From the NCBI GenBank assembly GCA_963976815.1, contig CAXBLU010000013.1:54303-118302 (forward strand): a DNA stretch of 64,000 nt, in the 5' to 3' direction. Made by a program: the position numbers and the translations under genes. Under the pieces are notes generated by a model. It ran no database searches. It was given only the letters and a program-made list of their open reading frames with translations, and was not told where the DNA came from. The DNA comes from JAHRVQ01 sp963976815 (GTDB lineage Bacteria > Pseudomonadota > Gammaproteobacteria > Pseudomonadales > Azotimanducaceae). Numbering within the stretch: position 1 is the stretch's first letter; every line of letters starts with the position of its first letter. Positions 23,056 to 32,358 of the stretch are shown piece after piece.

Positions 23056-25674
23056 ATGGCAGAAATTACTGTAACTCAATTAGCGGAAACCACAGGTACA
23101 CCGGTTGACCGATTGTTGCAGCAATTGCAAGAAGCTGGCTTGCCGCAAACTGCGGCGACGGATCTGGTTTCCGAAGAGGAAAAGCAGGCCCTGCTTGTGC
23201 ACATGAAGAGCAGTCACGGTGAGACTGAGTCTGAGGCTGCGCCAAAGAAAATTACATTGAAGCGTCGGACCCTTAGCACGCTGAAAACAGGCGGTAGTTC
23301 AGGTCGTGGCAGAACGGTTAATGTGGAAGTACGGAAGAAGCGCACCTACGTACGCAAGACCGACGACTCCGCTGAAGCCGCACAAGCTTCTGACGAAACA
23401 CTTGTTGAAGAGCCGACTGCAGAAGAAGTAGCAGCGGTTGAAGAAGCACCGGCTGAAATATCCGCCGAAGAACAAGCGCAACTTAGAGAAGAAGCCTTTC
23501 GTCGAGCAGCCCATGATGAGTTGTCAGCTGAGGCCAATCGTCGTCGTGATGAAGCCGCGAAACTAGCGCTCGAAGAAGAGACTAAAGCCAGGGAAGAAGC
23601 TGAGAAGAAGGCAAAAGAAGCTGCCGCTGAAGAAGCGCGCAAGGCTGAAGAAGTTAAGAAGAAAGAAGCAGAAGAAGCCAAGATTAGTAGCCGCAAAGAT
23701 AAGCGGGACAGACATGATCTTGATGACAACGATACTAAAGAAAAACGCTCCAAGCACGGTAATCGCAAGCATCGGATCGTTGAAATTATCGAAGAAGAAG
23801 TCGAAAGCATCATCGAGAGTGAAACCGGTGAAGTTAAGGCTGCACCCCTGGGACTGTCTCAAAGCAGGCCCAAGCGAGTTGCCAAGCCAGTTCGTCAAAA
23901 GTTTCGCGCCCCAACCGAGGAGCAAAAACGCGAAGTGGAAATTGGTGAATCGATTACGGTTGCACAGCTATCCCAGCGTATGTCAGTTAAGGCAACAGAC
24001 GTCATTAAGACGCTGATGAGTCTTGGTATTATGGCAAACATTAATCAAACAGTAGATCAGGAAACCGCGACGCTGGTTGTTGAAGAGTTTGGTCATACTG
24101 TGAAACATATTGACTCAGCCCAGGTAGAAACATCCCTTGAAGAGGAGATGGCATTGGACGGAGAAATGTTACCAAGAGCGCCTGTTGTTACTGTAATGGG
24201 CCACGTTGATCATGGTAAAACGTCGTTGCTTGATTACATTCGTAGCAGCCGTGTTGCAACCGGTGAAGCCGGTGGTATCACTCAGCATATCGGTGCTTAT
24301 CGAGTGAAAACCAAGCAGGGTGATATTTGTTTTATTGACACACCAGGCCACGCTGCTTTCTCAGCAATGCGTGCCCGGGGTGCAAACAGCACAGACATTG
24401 TCATATTAGTAGTCGCTGCTGACGATGGGGTTATGCCTCAGACTGAAGAAGCAATCAAGCACACTAAAGCAGCTGGTGCAGCAATGGTTGTGGCGATTAA
24501 TAAGATTGATAAAGAAGGCGCTGATCCTGAGCGAGCAAAAAATGAACTGGCATCAAAGGATGTGATTCCCGATGACTGGGGTGGCGATACACAGTTTATC
24601 CCCGTTTCGGCCCTAACCGGTGAAGGCATAGATGCCTTGCTTGAGGCTGTATTGCTGCAAGCTGAATTGATGGAACTCAAAGCGGTTGAAGAAGGTCCAG
24701 CAAACGGGGTTGTGATTGAATCAGAGTTGGATAAGGGCAAGGGTCCTGTAGCCACACTGTTGGTTCAGAACGGCACCTTAAAACAGGGCGACATCATTGT
24801 TGCTGGGCAAAACTTTGGTCGAGCTCGAGCCATATCCGGTGATGACGGCAAGCCGGTTAAATCTGCTGGTCCTGCAACGCCAATTTCTATGCTTGGTCTT
24901 GATGGCGCGCCAGCGGCGGGTGATACGTTCACCGTTGTTAAAGATGAAAAACGTGCCCGTGAAGTGGCGATGTTCAGAAGAGAGAAGTCCGATAACGAGC
25001 GACTCGCAACTCCAGCAGCAAGCCTGGATAACTTACTTGCCAGTTTCGGCGACACCAAAGTTAACTATCTCAACATTGTCGTTAAGGCGGATGTGAGAGG
25101 TTCATTGGAAGCTATTGTAAGTGCTCTGAAAGAAGCCGGTAACGATGAGGTGAAGGTGAATGTTGTGTATTCAGGTGTTGGCGGTATTGCCGAGCATGAC
25201 GTGAACTTCGCTATTACCTCTGGCGCTGTATTATTCGGTTTTAATGTCCGTGCCGATAGTGCAGCTCGAAAGCTAGTCGAACGAGATGGCATTGATCTTC
25301 GTTATTACAAAGTAATTTATGATCTAGTTGATGACGTCAAAGCCGCTCTTAGTGGCATGTTGTCACCTGAAGTTCGGGAAGAGATTGTCGGTATTGCGAT
25401 GGTACGGGATGTATTCCAATCCAAGAAGTTCGGCAACATCGCCGGCTGTATGGTGATTGAAGGCACTGTACATCGAGACAAGAAAATCCGAGTACTACGC
25501 GACAATATTGTGATTTATGAGGGTGAATTAGAATCCTTGCGTCACTTCAAAGAAGAAGTGAAGAGTGCTCGAAACGGTACTGAATGCGGTATCGGCGTAA
25601 AGAACTACGATGACGTAAAAGTCGGTGATCAGATCGAGGTATTTGATACTCGAGAAGTTGCCAGGGAACTATAG
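23056..25674 (+). CDS. infB: Translation initiation factor IF-2
   Basis: GTPase that places fMet-tRNA on the 30S subunit and promotes subunit joining. The 872 aa start with an IF2 N-terminal subdomain (1-52), then a long charged Glu/Ala/Lys/Arg helical linker (about 80-250), a second N-domain (about 295-345), and the G domain with MGHVDHGKTS near 379, the DTPGHAAF switch II and NKID. Domains II, III and IV complete it. The low-complexity linker is normal for the family and creates spurious open frames on the other strand. Confidence 0.98.
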   Translation: MAEITVTQLAETTGTPVDRLLQQLQEAGLPQTAATDLVSEEEKQALLVHMKSSHGETESEAAPKKITLKRRTLSTLKTGGSSGRGRTVNVEVRKKRTYVRKTDDSAEAAQASDETLVEEPTAEEVAAVEEAPAEISAEEQAQLREEAFRRAAHDELSAEANRRRDEAAKLALEEETKAREEAEKKAKEAAAEEARKAEEVKKKEAEEAKISSRKDKRDRHDLDDNDTKEKRSKHGNRKHRIVEIIEEEVESIIESETGEVKAAPLGLSQSRPKRVAKPVRQKFRAPTEEQKREVEIGESITVAQLSQRMSVKATDVIKTLMSLGIMANINQTVDQETATLVVEEFGHTVKHIDSAQVETSLEEEMALDGEMLPRAPVVTVMGHVDHGKTSLLDYIRSSRVATGEAGGITQHIGAYRVKTKQGDICFIDTPGHAAFSAMRARGANSTDIVILVVAADDGVMPQTEEAIKHTKAAGAAMVVAINKIDKEGADPERAKNELASKDVIPDDWGGDTQFIPVSALTGEGIDALLEAVLLQAELMELKAVEEGPANGVVIESELDKGKGPVATLLVQNGTLKQGDIIVAGQNFGRARAISGDDGKPVKSAGPATPISMLGLDGAPAAGDTFTVVKDEKRAREVAMFRREKSDNERLATPAASLDNLLASFGDTKVNYLNIVVKADVRGSLEAIVSALKEAGNDEVKVNVVYSGVGGIAEHDVNFAITSGAVLFGFNVRADSAARKLVERDGIDLRYYKVIYDLVDDVKAALSGMLSPEVREEIVGIAMVRDVFQSKKFGNIAGCMVIEGTVHRDKKIRVLRDNIVIYEGELESLRHFKEEVKSARNGTECGIGVKNYDDVKVGDQIEVFDTREVAREL

Positions 25675-25681
25675 GTCTTAG

Positions 25682-26095
25682 ATGCCAAAAGAATTCAGTC
25701 GCGGTCAACGTATTGGCGACCTGATCCAGCGCGAGCTGGCGGTTCTATTGCAGGTTGAGATCAAAGATCCCAGGGTTGGTATGGTGACGCTGAGTGAAGT
25801 TAAAGTGAGTCGCGATCTCGCCTTTGCTGACGTTTATTTCACCATGTTGCCCGAAGAACTTGCCAAAGAGGGCACAGAAGTTCTGAATAATGCCGCAGGT
25901 TTTCTCAGATCCCAGTTAGCCAGACTGCTCTCCACCCGAACGACACCCCGACTCCGATTCCACTACGATCACAGTATCGAAAACGGCGCCCATATGTCGA
26001 AGGTGATCAATGACGCCGTTAAGCGTGACGCACAGCTTCATCAGGACGATGACAATGCCGAAGAAGGTGCTTCACCGGATGGTTCTAATGGGTAG
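25682..26095 (+). CDS. rbfA: 30S ribosome-binding factor RbfA
   Basis: Small KH-fold protein for late 16S rRNA maturation and cold adaptation. The 137 aa show EFSRGQRIGDLIQRELAVLLQ, DPRVGMVTLSEVKVSRDLAFADVYFT and RLRFHYDHSIENGAHMS blocks, all typical. Starts 7 bases after infB and overlaps the start of truB by a few bases, indicating translational coupling. Confidence 0.96.
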   Translation: MPKEFSRGQRIGDLIQRELAVLLQVEIKDPRVGMVTLSEVKVSRDLAFADVYFTMLPEELAKEGTEVLNNAAGFLRSQLARLLSTRTTPRLRFHYDHSIENGAHMSKVINDAVKRDAQLHQDDDNAEEGASPDGSNG

Positions 26096-27020
26096 GCCAA
26101 GTATTAAACGCCGACCGGTACACGGTATTTTGGTTTTGGATAAACCCCTTGGGTTGAGTTCAAACGGCGCACTGCAGCGGGTGAAACATCTGTTCTGTGC
26201 AAAAAAAGCCGGCCACACCGGCAGCCTCGACCCTCTCGCGACGGGGGTGTTACCGCTTTGTTTTGGTGAGGCAACAAAGTTTTCCCAGTTCCTGTTGGAT
26301 GCGGATAAGCGTTATACAACCGTTATCAAATTAGGCCAAACCACGGCGACAGGGGATGCGGAGGGGGAAGTCCTTGAGCATCGTCCAGTCCCTGAATTAA
26401 CTAATGACAGCCTGGAAGCGGTTTTAGATCAATTTCGTGGGCCAATTGAACAGGTACCTTCGATGTACTCGGCGATCAAAGTAGATGGCAAGCCGCTCTA
26501 TAAGCTTGCACGCCAGGGTATTGAAATTGAAAGAAAATCTCGATCCGTTGAGATCCTGGACCTACAGTTACGGGGATTCACAACTGACAGTCTGACATTG
26601 GACATTCACTGCACAAAAGGCACCTATGTGCGTACGCTAGCGGAGGATATCGGGAAAGTGTTAGGCTGCGGCGCCCATGTCATTGAACTGCGTCGAACTG
26701 CCTCAGGACCCTTTGATCTAGTGGAGTCTCTGACGATTGAGCAGCTAACAGAATTGCTCGAGACCGATGGTGAGGCTGGCCTGGATAATTGTTTATTATC
26801 CCCCGCCGCTGCGGTACCGGATTGGCCGAGTGTTGAGTTGACAGAAATTAGTGCTTCATATTTGAAGCAGGGACAACCCGTTCAAATTGCGAAAGCACCG
26901 ACAACTGGTTGGGTTAGAATTTTTTCAGAATCTCCTGAATCCGATACGGAAGCGTTTATCGGGGTTGGTGAGATTATGGAAGATGGTCGAATTGCGCCAA
27001 GAAGACTTGTCGCTACCTGA
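26088..27020 (+). CDS. truB: tRNA pseudouridine-55 synthase TruB
   Basis: Makes pseudouridine 55 in the T-loop of tRNAs. The 310 aa contain KKAGHTGSLDPLATGVLP with the catalytic Asp, the GEATKFSQFLLDADKRY block and the CTKGTYVRTLAEDIG segment, then a PUA-like end. The open frame extends to 26010, inside rbfA. ATG 26088 gives MGRPSIKRRPVHGILVLDKP, aligned with E. coli; ATG 26079 is the alternative, with AGAAGGTG at good distance. Overlaps the rbfA stop by 8 bases. Confidence 0.94.
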   Translation: MGRPSIKRRPVHGILVLDKPLGLSSNGALQRVKHLFCAKKAGHTGSLDPLATGVLPLCFGEATKFSQFLLDADKRYTTVIKLGQTTATGDAEGEVLEHRPVPELTNDSLEAVLDQFRGPIEQVPSMYSAIKVDGKPLYKLARQGIEIERKSRSVEILDLQLRGFTTDSLTLDIHCTKGTYVRTLAEDIGKVLGCGAHVIELRRTASGPFDLVESLTIEQLTELLETDGEAGLDNCLLSPAAAVPDWPSVELTEISASYLKQGQPVQIAKAPTTGWVRIFSESPESDTEAFIGVGEIMEDGRIAPRRLVAT

Positions 27021-27035
27021 CTGAGTAAGAAGAAA

Positions 27036-27070
27036 GTAGTAAGTAGTAAGTAGTAAGTAGTAAGTAGTAA
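27036..27070. repeat. Five perfect tandem copies of GTAGTAA
   Basis: A 7-bp unit is repeated without error from 27036 to 27070, followed by degenerate GAAAGAAGAAGTAAGTAGTA to about 27090. It lies in the truB-rpsO gap, 123 bases before the rpsO ATG. The copy number of such repeats can change by strand slippage; it is non-coding here, so any effect would be on spacing or mRNA structure. Confidence 0.9.
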
Positions 27071-27192
27071 GAAAGAAGAAGTAAGTAGTATGGAAGCGCA
27101 GATTTGCACTTCTATTAATATTAAGCAAATGACGGTGACTATAAATATGCGTGGTCATTCGTCTCACTAAAACTGCATATTGGAGAAATAAA

Positions 27193-27462
27193 ATGGCATT
27201 AACTGCACAAGATAAAGCTGAAATTGTTAAAGAGTTCGGAGATTCAGAAACCGACACAGGTTCCCCGGAAGTTCAGGTGGCATTGTTAACCGCAAATATT
27301 GAAAAGCTTCAGTCTCACTTTAAAGACCACAAAGCGGATCACCACTCAAGAACCGGTTTACTCCGAATGGTAAGTCAGCGTCGAAAGTTGCTGAACTACC
27401 TGAAGAACAAAAGCACAGATAGATACGCTCAGCTGATTAAACGTTTAGGGCTTAGAAGATAA
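27193..27462 (+). CDS. rpsO: 30S ribosomal protein S15
   Basis: Primary 16S rRNA-binding protein of the 30S platform. Exactly 89 aa, with the GDTGSPEVQVALLT-type stretch (here SETDTGSPEVQVALLTANI) and the DHHSRTGLLRMVSQRRKLLNYL helix pair. The frame opens at GTG 27151, but ATG 27193 with GGAG at 27182-27185 gives the family start MALTAQDKAEI. In E. coli S15 represses its own mRNA through a pseudoknot around the start; whether one forms here was not established. pnp follows 72 bases later. Confidence 0.97.
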   Translation: MALTAQDKAEIVKEFGDSETDTGSPEVQVALLTANIEKLQSHFKDHKADHHSRTGLLRMVSQRRKLLNYLKNKSTDRYAQLIKRLGLRR

Positions 27463-27534
27463 GAGACGCCCTGCAGTCCTGGGAATCTTGTGCTGATTCC
27501 CGGGGCTCAAAATAGATATGTATTGGAGAAAAAA

Positions 27535-29661
27535 TTGACTCATATTAAGAAAAAATTTACCTACGGCGGCCAGGAGGTCGTGATTGAAACTGGCAAGATC
27601 GCCAGGCAAACGTCTGCAGCTGTTGTTGTCACAATGGCTGAAACGACTGTACTTGTTGCAGTTGTTGGAAGAAAAGAAGCAAAACCTGGTCAGGACTTCT
27701 TCCCTCTGACAGTGAACTACGAAGAGAAAACCTACGCTGCGGGTAAAATCCCCGGTGGTTTCTTCAAGCGTGAAGGACGTCCTTCTGAGAAGGAAACCCT
27801 AACTTGTCGCTTGATTGATAGACCTATTCGTCCGTTGTTCCCTAAAGGGTTTATGAACGAAGTACAGATTACCTGTCAGGTGATCTCAGCCCATAAAAAC
27901 ACCGATCCAGATATTATTGCCATGATTGGTACTTCTGCAGCGCTTGCGTTATCAGGTCTGCCTTTTAACGGACCTATTGGTGGTGCTCGTGTGGGCTTCA
28001 CCAAAGATGGTTACATGCTAAATCCTGGATATGATGCGCTTGCCGACTCTGATCTGGATATGGTTGTTGCTGGTACCGAGTCTGCTGTTTTGATGGTGGA
28101 ATCAGAAGCGAAGGAATTAACTGAAGACCAGATGCTAGGGGCAGTGCTATTTGCTCACCAGGAAATGCAGGTTGTGATTCAGGCGATCAAAGAATTGAAA
28201 GCGGAAGCTGGCAAACCCGATTGGGAATGGACACCTGAAGCAGAAAATGAAGCACTCACCAGTGCATTGGCTGAAAAGTACACTGACGGGATTAGTGGTG
28301 CTTATCAGACAGTCGACAAAATGGAACGTCAAGACAAGTTAGCGGTACTTCGTGATGAAGCAGCGACAAGTCTGGCAACCGAAGAGTCTGGATATACTGC
28401 AGGTGATGTTTCTGCATACTTTGCCAAGCTAGAAAAGAAAACAGTTCGTCGTCGCATTATTGCCGGTGAGCCTCGTATTGATGGTCGTGATACCAAGACC
28501 GTTCGAAATATCGAAGTTGAAGTTGGGCTGCTCGAGAAGACTCACGGTTCAGCATTGTTTACCCGTGGTGAAACTCAAGCTATCGTGACAACAACTCTCG
28601 GTTCCATGCGAGATGCAGCGTTGATCGACGCCCTTCAGGGTAGCTACCGTGATCATTTCTTACTGCACTATAACTTCCCTCATTACAGTGTTGGTGAAAC
28701 CGGTTTCTCCGGCGGACCAAAGCGTCGTGAAATTGGGCATGGTCGTTTGGCTCGTCGCGGTATCGCCGCCGTACTTCCGACACTGGAAGATTGGCCTTAC
28801 ACAATCCGCGTCGTTTCTGAAATCACAGAATCCAATGGTTCCTCTTCGATGGCCAGTGTTTGTGGTGCTAGCTTGTCCTTGATGGACGCCGGTGTGCCGC
28901 TTAAAGCGCCAGTTGCCGGTATCGCCATGGGTCTTGTAAAAGAAGAAGATGGTTTTGCTGTATTGACCGACATCCTGGGTGACGAAGATCACCTTGGTGA
29001 TATGGACTTTAAAGTTGCCGGTACAGAAACGGGCGTGACTGCTCTGCAGATGGATATCAAAATCCAGGGCATCACAGAAGAGATTATGGAGTCAGCGTTA
29101 GCCCAGGCTAAAGATGCTCGTTTGCACATCTTAGTTGAGATGAACAAGGTCATTGGCCGATCCCGTGAAGCGGTATCTGAAAACGCTCCTGCGATGGTGA
29201 CGATCAAAGTTGAATCTGACAAGATCCGTGACGTCATTGGTAAAGGCGGTGCAACCATCCGCTCCATCACTGAAGAAACTGGCGCTGACGTTGATATCAA
29301 CGACGACGGCACCATTATTATCTACGGTGAAGGAAAAGAATCCCGAGATGCTGCTGTTGCGATGATTGAATCCATCACAGCTGAAGCAGAAATCGGCAAG
29401 GTCTACCATGGCAAGGTTGTTAAGATTGCTGACTTTGGTGCATTCGTCAATATTCTGCCCGGCAAAGATGGTCTTGTGCACATCTCTCAAATCGCCCATG
29501 AGCGAGTTGAGAAGGTCACTGACTACCTAACAGAAGGTCAGGAAATTGATGTGAAATGTTTAGATACGGAACGTGGTCGTATCAAGCTTTCGATCAAAGA
29601 GCTGTTACCGAAAGAAGAAGCACCGGCTCAAGACGATGCCTCCGAGGCAGATGCTAGCTAG
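27535..29661 (+). CDS. pnp: Polyribonucleotide nucleotidyltransferase (PNPase)
   Basis: Phosphorolytic 3'-5' exoribonuclease and degradosome component. The 708 aa hold two RNase PH-like cores (the FFKREGRPSEKE segment; second core with GRGLARRG-like GHGRLARRGIAAVLP), a KH domain (VIGKGGATIRSITEETG) and an S1 domain (GKVVKIADFGAFVNILPGKDGLVH). The frame opens upstream at 27490, but TTG 27535 has GGAG at 27525-27528 and starts MTHIKKKFTYGG like relatives. Last gene of the translation operon. Confidence 0.97.
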   Translation: MTHIKKKFTYGGQEVVIETGKIARQTSAAVVVTMAETTVLVAVVGRKEAKPGQDFFPLTVNYEEKTYAAGKIPGGFFKREGRPSEKETLTCRLIDRPIRPLFPKGFMNEVQITCQVISAHKNTDPDIIAMIGTSAALALSGLPFNGPIGGARVGFTKDGYMLNPGYDALADSDLDMVVAGTESAVLMVESEAKELTEDQMLGAVLFAHQEMQVVIQAIKELKAEAGKPDWEWTPEAENEALTSALAEKYTDGISGAYQTVDKMERQDKLAVLRDEAATSLATEESGYTAGDVSAYFAKLEKKTVRRRIIAGEPRIDGRDTKTVRNIEVEVGLLEKTHGSALFTRGETQAIVTTTLGSMRDAALIDALQGSYRDHFLLHYNFPHYSVGETGFSGGPKRREIGHGRLARRGIAAVLPTLEDWPYTIRVVSEITESNGSSSMASVCGASLSLMDAGVPLKAPVAGIAMGLVKEEDGFAVLTDILGDEDHLGDMDFKVAGTETGVTALQMDIKIQGITEEIMESALAQAKDARLHILVEMNKVIGRSREAVSENAPAMVTIKVESDKIRDVIGKGGATIRSITEETGADVDINDDGTIIIYGEGKESRDAAVAMIESITAEAEIGKVYHGKVVKIADFGAFVNILPGKDGLVHISQIAHERVEKVTDYLTEGQEIDVKCLDTERGRIKLSIKELLPKEEAPAQDDASEADAS

Positions 29662-29683
29662 TGACTAGATAGTGGCATTAAAG

Positions 29684-29713
29684 AAAAACGGCGCCTAGTG
29701 CGCCGTTTTTTTT
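29684..29713. terminator. Bidirectional terminator between pnp and the sensor kinase gene
   Basis: AAAAACGGCGC (29684-29694), loop CTAGT, GCGCCGTTTTT (29700-29710), T-run to 29713. The A-run on the left makes it work on the minus strand as well; the stop codon of the converging sensor kinase (29695-29697) lies in the loop. Confidence 0.92.
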
Positions 29714-31539
29714 GGTCTGAATTTGAGTCTAACCAACGTGCCGCGATTAGATTTTCCAATCTCAAGCTCCAAGCCAATATTGCTGGCACGCTCGCGCATA
29801 CTACGTATCCCGAGACCAGGTTTTTTGCTTAGGTCAATTCCTACTCCATTGTCTTCAATCTCAATCGTTTGCGCCGTGGTGCCAATAAAGATTGTACTAG
29901 CGTGGGCGTGCTTGATGGCGTTTGTCACCGCTTCCTGTAAAACCCGAAGCAGGTTGAGTGCTGCAGATGGTCCAAGCTTAGTTGACGCAAGAGTTTCATC
30001 GACATTCCACGAAAATCGAATTCCCTGAGCTTCAACTATGGGTTCAAATCGTTCGCGAAACATACCTAACAATAATTGCGGTTCTTGCTCACCGTTGGTG
30101 TCTATCGAGTCAACAATAAAACGCAGGTCTTGAAGTGCAGTGTTGACTGTTTCGAGCAACACGGTGTCACGGCCTGGATGGCGGTGCAAATAGTTGATCG
30201 CGTTAACCAGTTGACCGCCAATACCGTCGTGTAGGTCAAACATGATACGGCGGCGTTCTTCTACCACTGCTTGTTGTTTCTCTAACTCAACCACCTGCTG
30301 ACTTTTGTAATCTACGCGCTTTTGCAAGTCTAGATTCAGTTGCTCAAAGCCTTTCAGAGTACGAAATAGTCTGGACAGGACTAAACTGACAAACGCAATG
30401 TACATCAGTACCGGGGCCCACTGTAAAGTTAACCAGTTGGAATAGGGGTGATCCATCAACCGTAATAGAAGTTCATTAAAGCTGAGTAGATAGGCCAAAC
30501 AACATAAACCCAGGACAAGGTATCGATCGAGTACAACATTGCGATCTCGGTGACTATAGATGACGTACAGTATGTACATCGCAACACTGGCATCAACAAT
30601 ATGCATCAAATTGGTCGCCAGCCGCACAAACTGTTCAGGGAGGTTGAGTGCAATCAATCCGTGACAGCAAATCAGCAAAAAATAAAGGCGTTCGCGGCCA
30701 TAGAGTTTAAGTTCTGAAAACCGATGTAAAAACATGACGCTAAACAGCGTGAACAGGCTAACCGCCGTGCTGTAGAAAATCGTTTGATGCTCGGCGGTGA
30801 GTGGCAGAGGAAAGTCCGTAAGAATACGATTGCTACAGAATACCGCGCCAGTTAGGCAAGTTAGGCTAAACCACAAGTATTGGCCATCATCCCTACGCGA
30901 CAGCCAAAATAAAAAGACCAAAACACCCAGCAGTAGCATTGAATAAAAACCGATTTGCGCGACGCCAACGCTAAACAGGTAACGAAGGCGGTAGGCCGTT
31001 CTCAGGTTGTCCTCGGTGTCCACGAAAACTTTACTTAAACTCACTTCGTCGAAACCATAACCAGCCAGCCGAATATAAAGATGATTGGTCCCTGGATTTA
31101 GCAAACTGTTATGAACGGGTAGCAGATAAGGCATCACAAAATTGTCAGACAGTGGATCTTTGAAGCTTCCGGTGTCGCCAATTTTTTTTTCGTTCACATA
31201 CACTGCCATCACTCGACTGTGTTTTGGCACATAGATGGCCCAATTGCTTGAGTTCGCGATTGAGGATTTGTTTAAGTCAAAATCTAATCGGTACCATCCC
31301 TGACCACCCTGATGTTGACTCCCCTGAGGCGTCGCGGCTCGCCAGTAGTCAGGAAGTGAACGGGCTTCCCAATTCAATGTGTCGCTGCCTATTAGTGCTA
31401 AGCCGGGATCGTGGTCCGAGTGTGGATGAGCGGATACCTTCGTAAACAACGCCCGATCGATTTCGATTGCATGGCAGGTTGTCGCCACCAAATATAGGAA
31501 AAGCAGAATGTGCCATCGTGATAGCAAAGCATGTATCAC
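29695..31539 (-). CDS. 7TM sensor histidine kinase (7TMR-DISM type, NarL-class)
   Basis: Membrane sensor kinase of 614 aa. A signal peptide (about 1-24, ending TTCHA) precedes a periplasmic beta-sandwich of the DISM type (about 30-180), seven hydrophobic helices (about 190-370), a coiled coil, a HisKA_3 phosphoacceptor domain with His437 in FDLHDGIGGQL, and a HATPase domain (DNGVGI; GLGIRSMRERA). Such receptors are thought to bind carbohydrates or related ligands; the ligand here is unknown. The frame runs to 31665, but GTG 31539 follows the response regulator stop by one base and creates the signal peptide, so that start is chosen. Partner: the regulator gene upstream. Confidence 0.88.
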   Translation of the reverse strand: MIHALLSRWHILLFLYLVATTCHAIEIDRALFTKVSAHPHSDHDPGLALIGSDTLNWEARSLPDYWRAATPQGSQHQGGQGWYRLDFDLNKSSIANSSNWAIYVPKHSRVMAVYVNEKKIGDTGSFKDPLSDNFVMPYLLPVHNSLLNPGTNHLYIRLAGYGFDEVSLSKVFVDTEDNLRTAYRLRYLFSVGVAQIGFYSMLLLGVLVFLFWLSRRDDGQYLWFSLTCLTGAVFCSNRILTDFPLPLTAEHQTIFYSTAVSLFTLFSVMFLHRFSELKLYGRERLYFLLICCHGLIALNLPEQFVRLATNLMHIVDASVAMYILYVIYSHRDRNVVLDRYLVLGLCCLAYLLSFNELLLRLMDHPYSNWLTLQWAPVLMYIAFVSLVLSRLFRTLKGFEQLNLDLQKRVDYKSQQVVELEKQQAVVEERRRIMFDLHDGIGGQLVNAINYLHRHPGRDTVLLETVNTALQDLRFIVDSIDTNGEQEPQLLLGMFRERFEPIVEAQGIRFSWNVDETLASTKLGPSAALNLLRVLQEAVTNAIKHAHASTIFIGTTAQTIEIEDNGVGIDLSKKPGLGIRSMRERASNIGLELEIGKSNRGTLVRLKFRPKKTAH

Positions 31540-31540
31540 A

Positions 31541-32176
31541 TCAAAGTAACCCCAGGTCAGCGCCCTTTTTAATGGCCTCAACGTTGGTGTTGACGCGAAG
31601 CTTTTTGTAAATGTTAAGTATATGGGTCCCAATCGTATCAACACTGACAAACAGTTTGTCGGCAATTTCTCTTCGTTTGTATCCCATGGAAACCAGCTTA
31701 AGGACTTCGGTCTGTCGCTGGGTCAGGGTGGGCGCATCGCCCTGTTGTGTGGGCAAAGGTTGAAACCGGTTTAGCAGGTGGCGCGCAATTTTTGCACTGA
31801 TAGGCGAGCCGCCGGCAATTAAAGACTTAATATCGTCGATGATGGTGCCTGCCATGCCGTCTTTGAGTAGATAGCCAGTCGCGCCCGACTTAAGTGCTGC
31901 TATTACGTTTTGTTCATCACCAAACACGCTGATGACCATACTATCTGTTTGGGGTAATTGACTTGCTGCTGAGATGAGATCAAGGCCACTGCCATCTGGT
32001 AAACCCAGGTCCACAAGTAAGACGCGGGGTGGTGACTGTTTGATCAGCTTCAGCCCCGCTTCCAGCGTCTCAGCACACGCGGTCAAATGAAAGCAAGGTT
32101 CCGCATTTAAGACCGCCGACATGTGTTGCCTAATATGAGGGTCATCATCAACCAGAATGATGTCGTAAGTATCCAC
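31541..32176 (-). CDS. LuxR/NarL-family response regulator
   Basis: DNA-binding response regulator of 211 aa paired with the sensor kinase that follows one base after its stop. The receiver domain (1-120) has the acidic pair near residues 10-12, phosphoacceptor Asp56 in LLVDLGLPDGSG and Lys105 in YLLKDG. The C-terminal HTH_LUXR domain (about 145-207) contains LTQRQTEVLKLVSMGYKRREIADKLFVSVDTIGTH-type recognition sequence. It is divergent from the large lipoprotein gene, so that gene is a likely target (inference). This pair is absent from the otherwise matching pseudomonad gene order. Confidence 0.92.
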   Translation of the reverse strand: MDTYDIILVDDDPHIRQHMSAVLNAEPCFHLTACAETLEAGLKLIKQSPPRVLLVDLGLPDGSGLDLISAASQLPQTDSMVISVFGDEQNVIAALKSGATGYLLKDGMAGTIIDDIKSLIAGGSPISAKIARHLLNRFQPLPTQQGDAPTLTQRQTEVLKLVSMGYKRREIADKLFVSVDTIGTHILNIYKKLRVNTNVEAIKKGADLGLL

Positions 32177-32272
32177 TCCAAAACCCCCTGGGGGAACGGT
32201 TCTGCTGCTGCAAGATTTAAAGTATATGTGATTTTGGTCAGAGACTTTACCGTAATCTACCGTCCGTCCTAT

Positions 32273-32290
32273 ATCACCTAATCCGGTGAT
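32273..32290. promoter_or_regulatory. Palindrome in the regulator/lipoprotein intergenic region
   Basis: ATCACC (32273-32278), TAATCC, GGTGAT (32285-32290): an 18-bp inverted repeat between the divergent response regulator and lipoprotein genes. A direct repeat TACCGT-AATC-TACCGT lies just upstream (about 32248-32263). Either could bind the LuxR-type regulator encoded next door. Confidence 0.5.
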
Positions 32291-32358
32291 TCTATGGTTT
32301 TGAGATGCCTCTTATAGTTTGAGCCGATGACAAATTTATATTGCTCAGAGAGGTATTG

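Noticed and set aside
23346..23925. Ser/Ala- and Phe-rich minus-strand frames opposite infB
   Set aside because: Shadows of the Glu/Ala/Lys-rich linker of IF-2; no start signals or recognisable domain.
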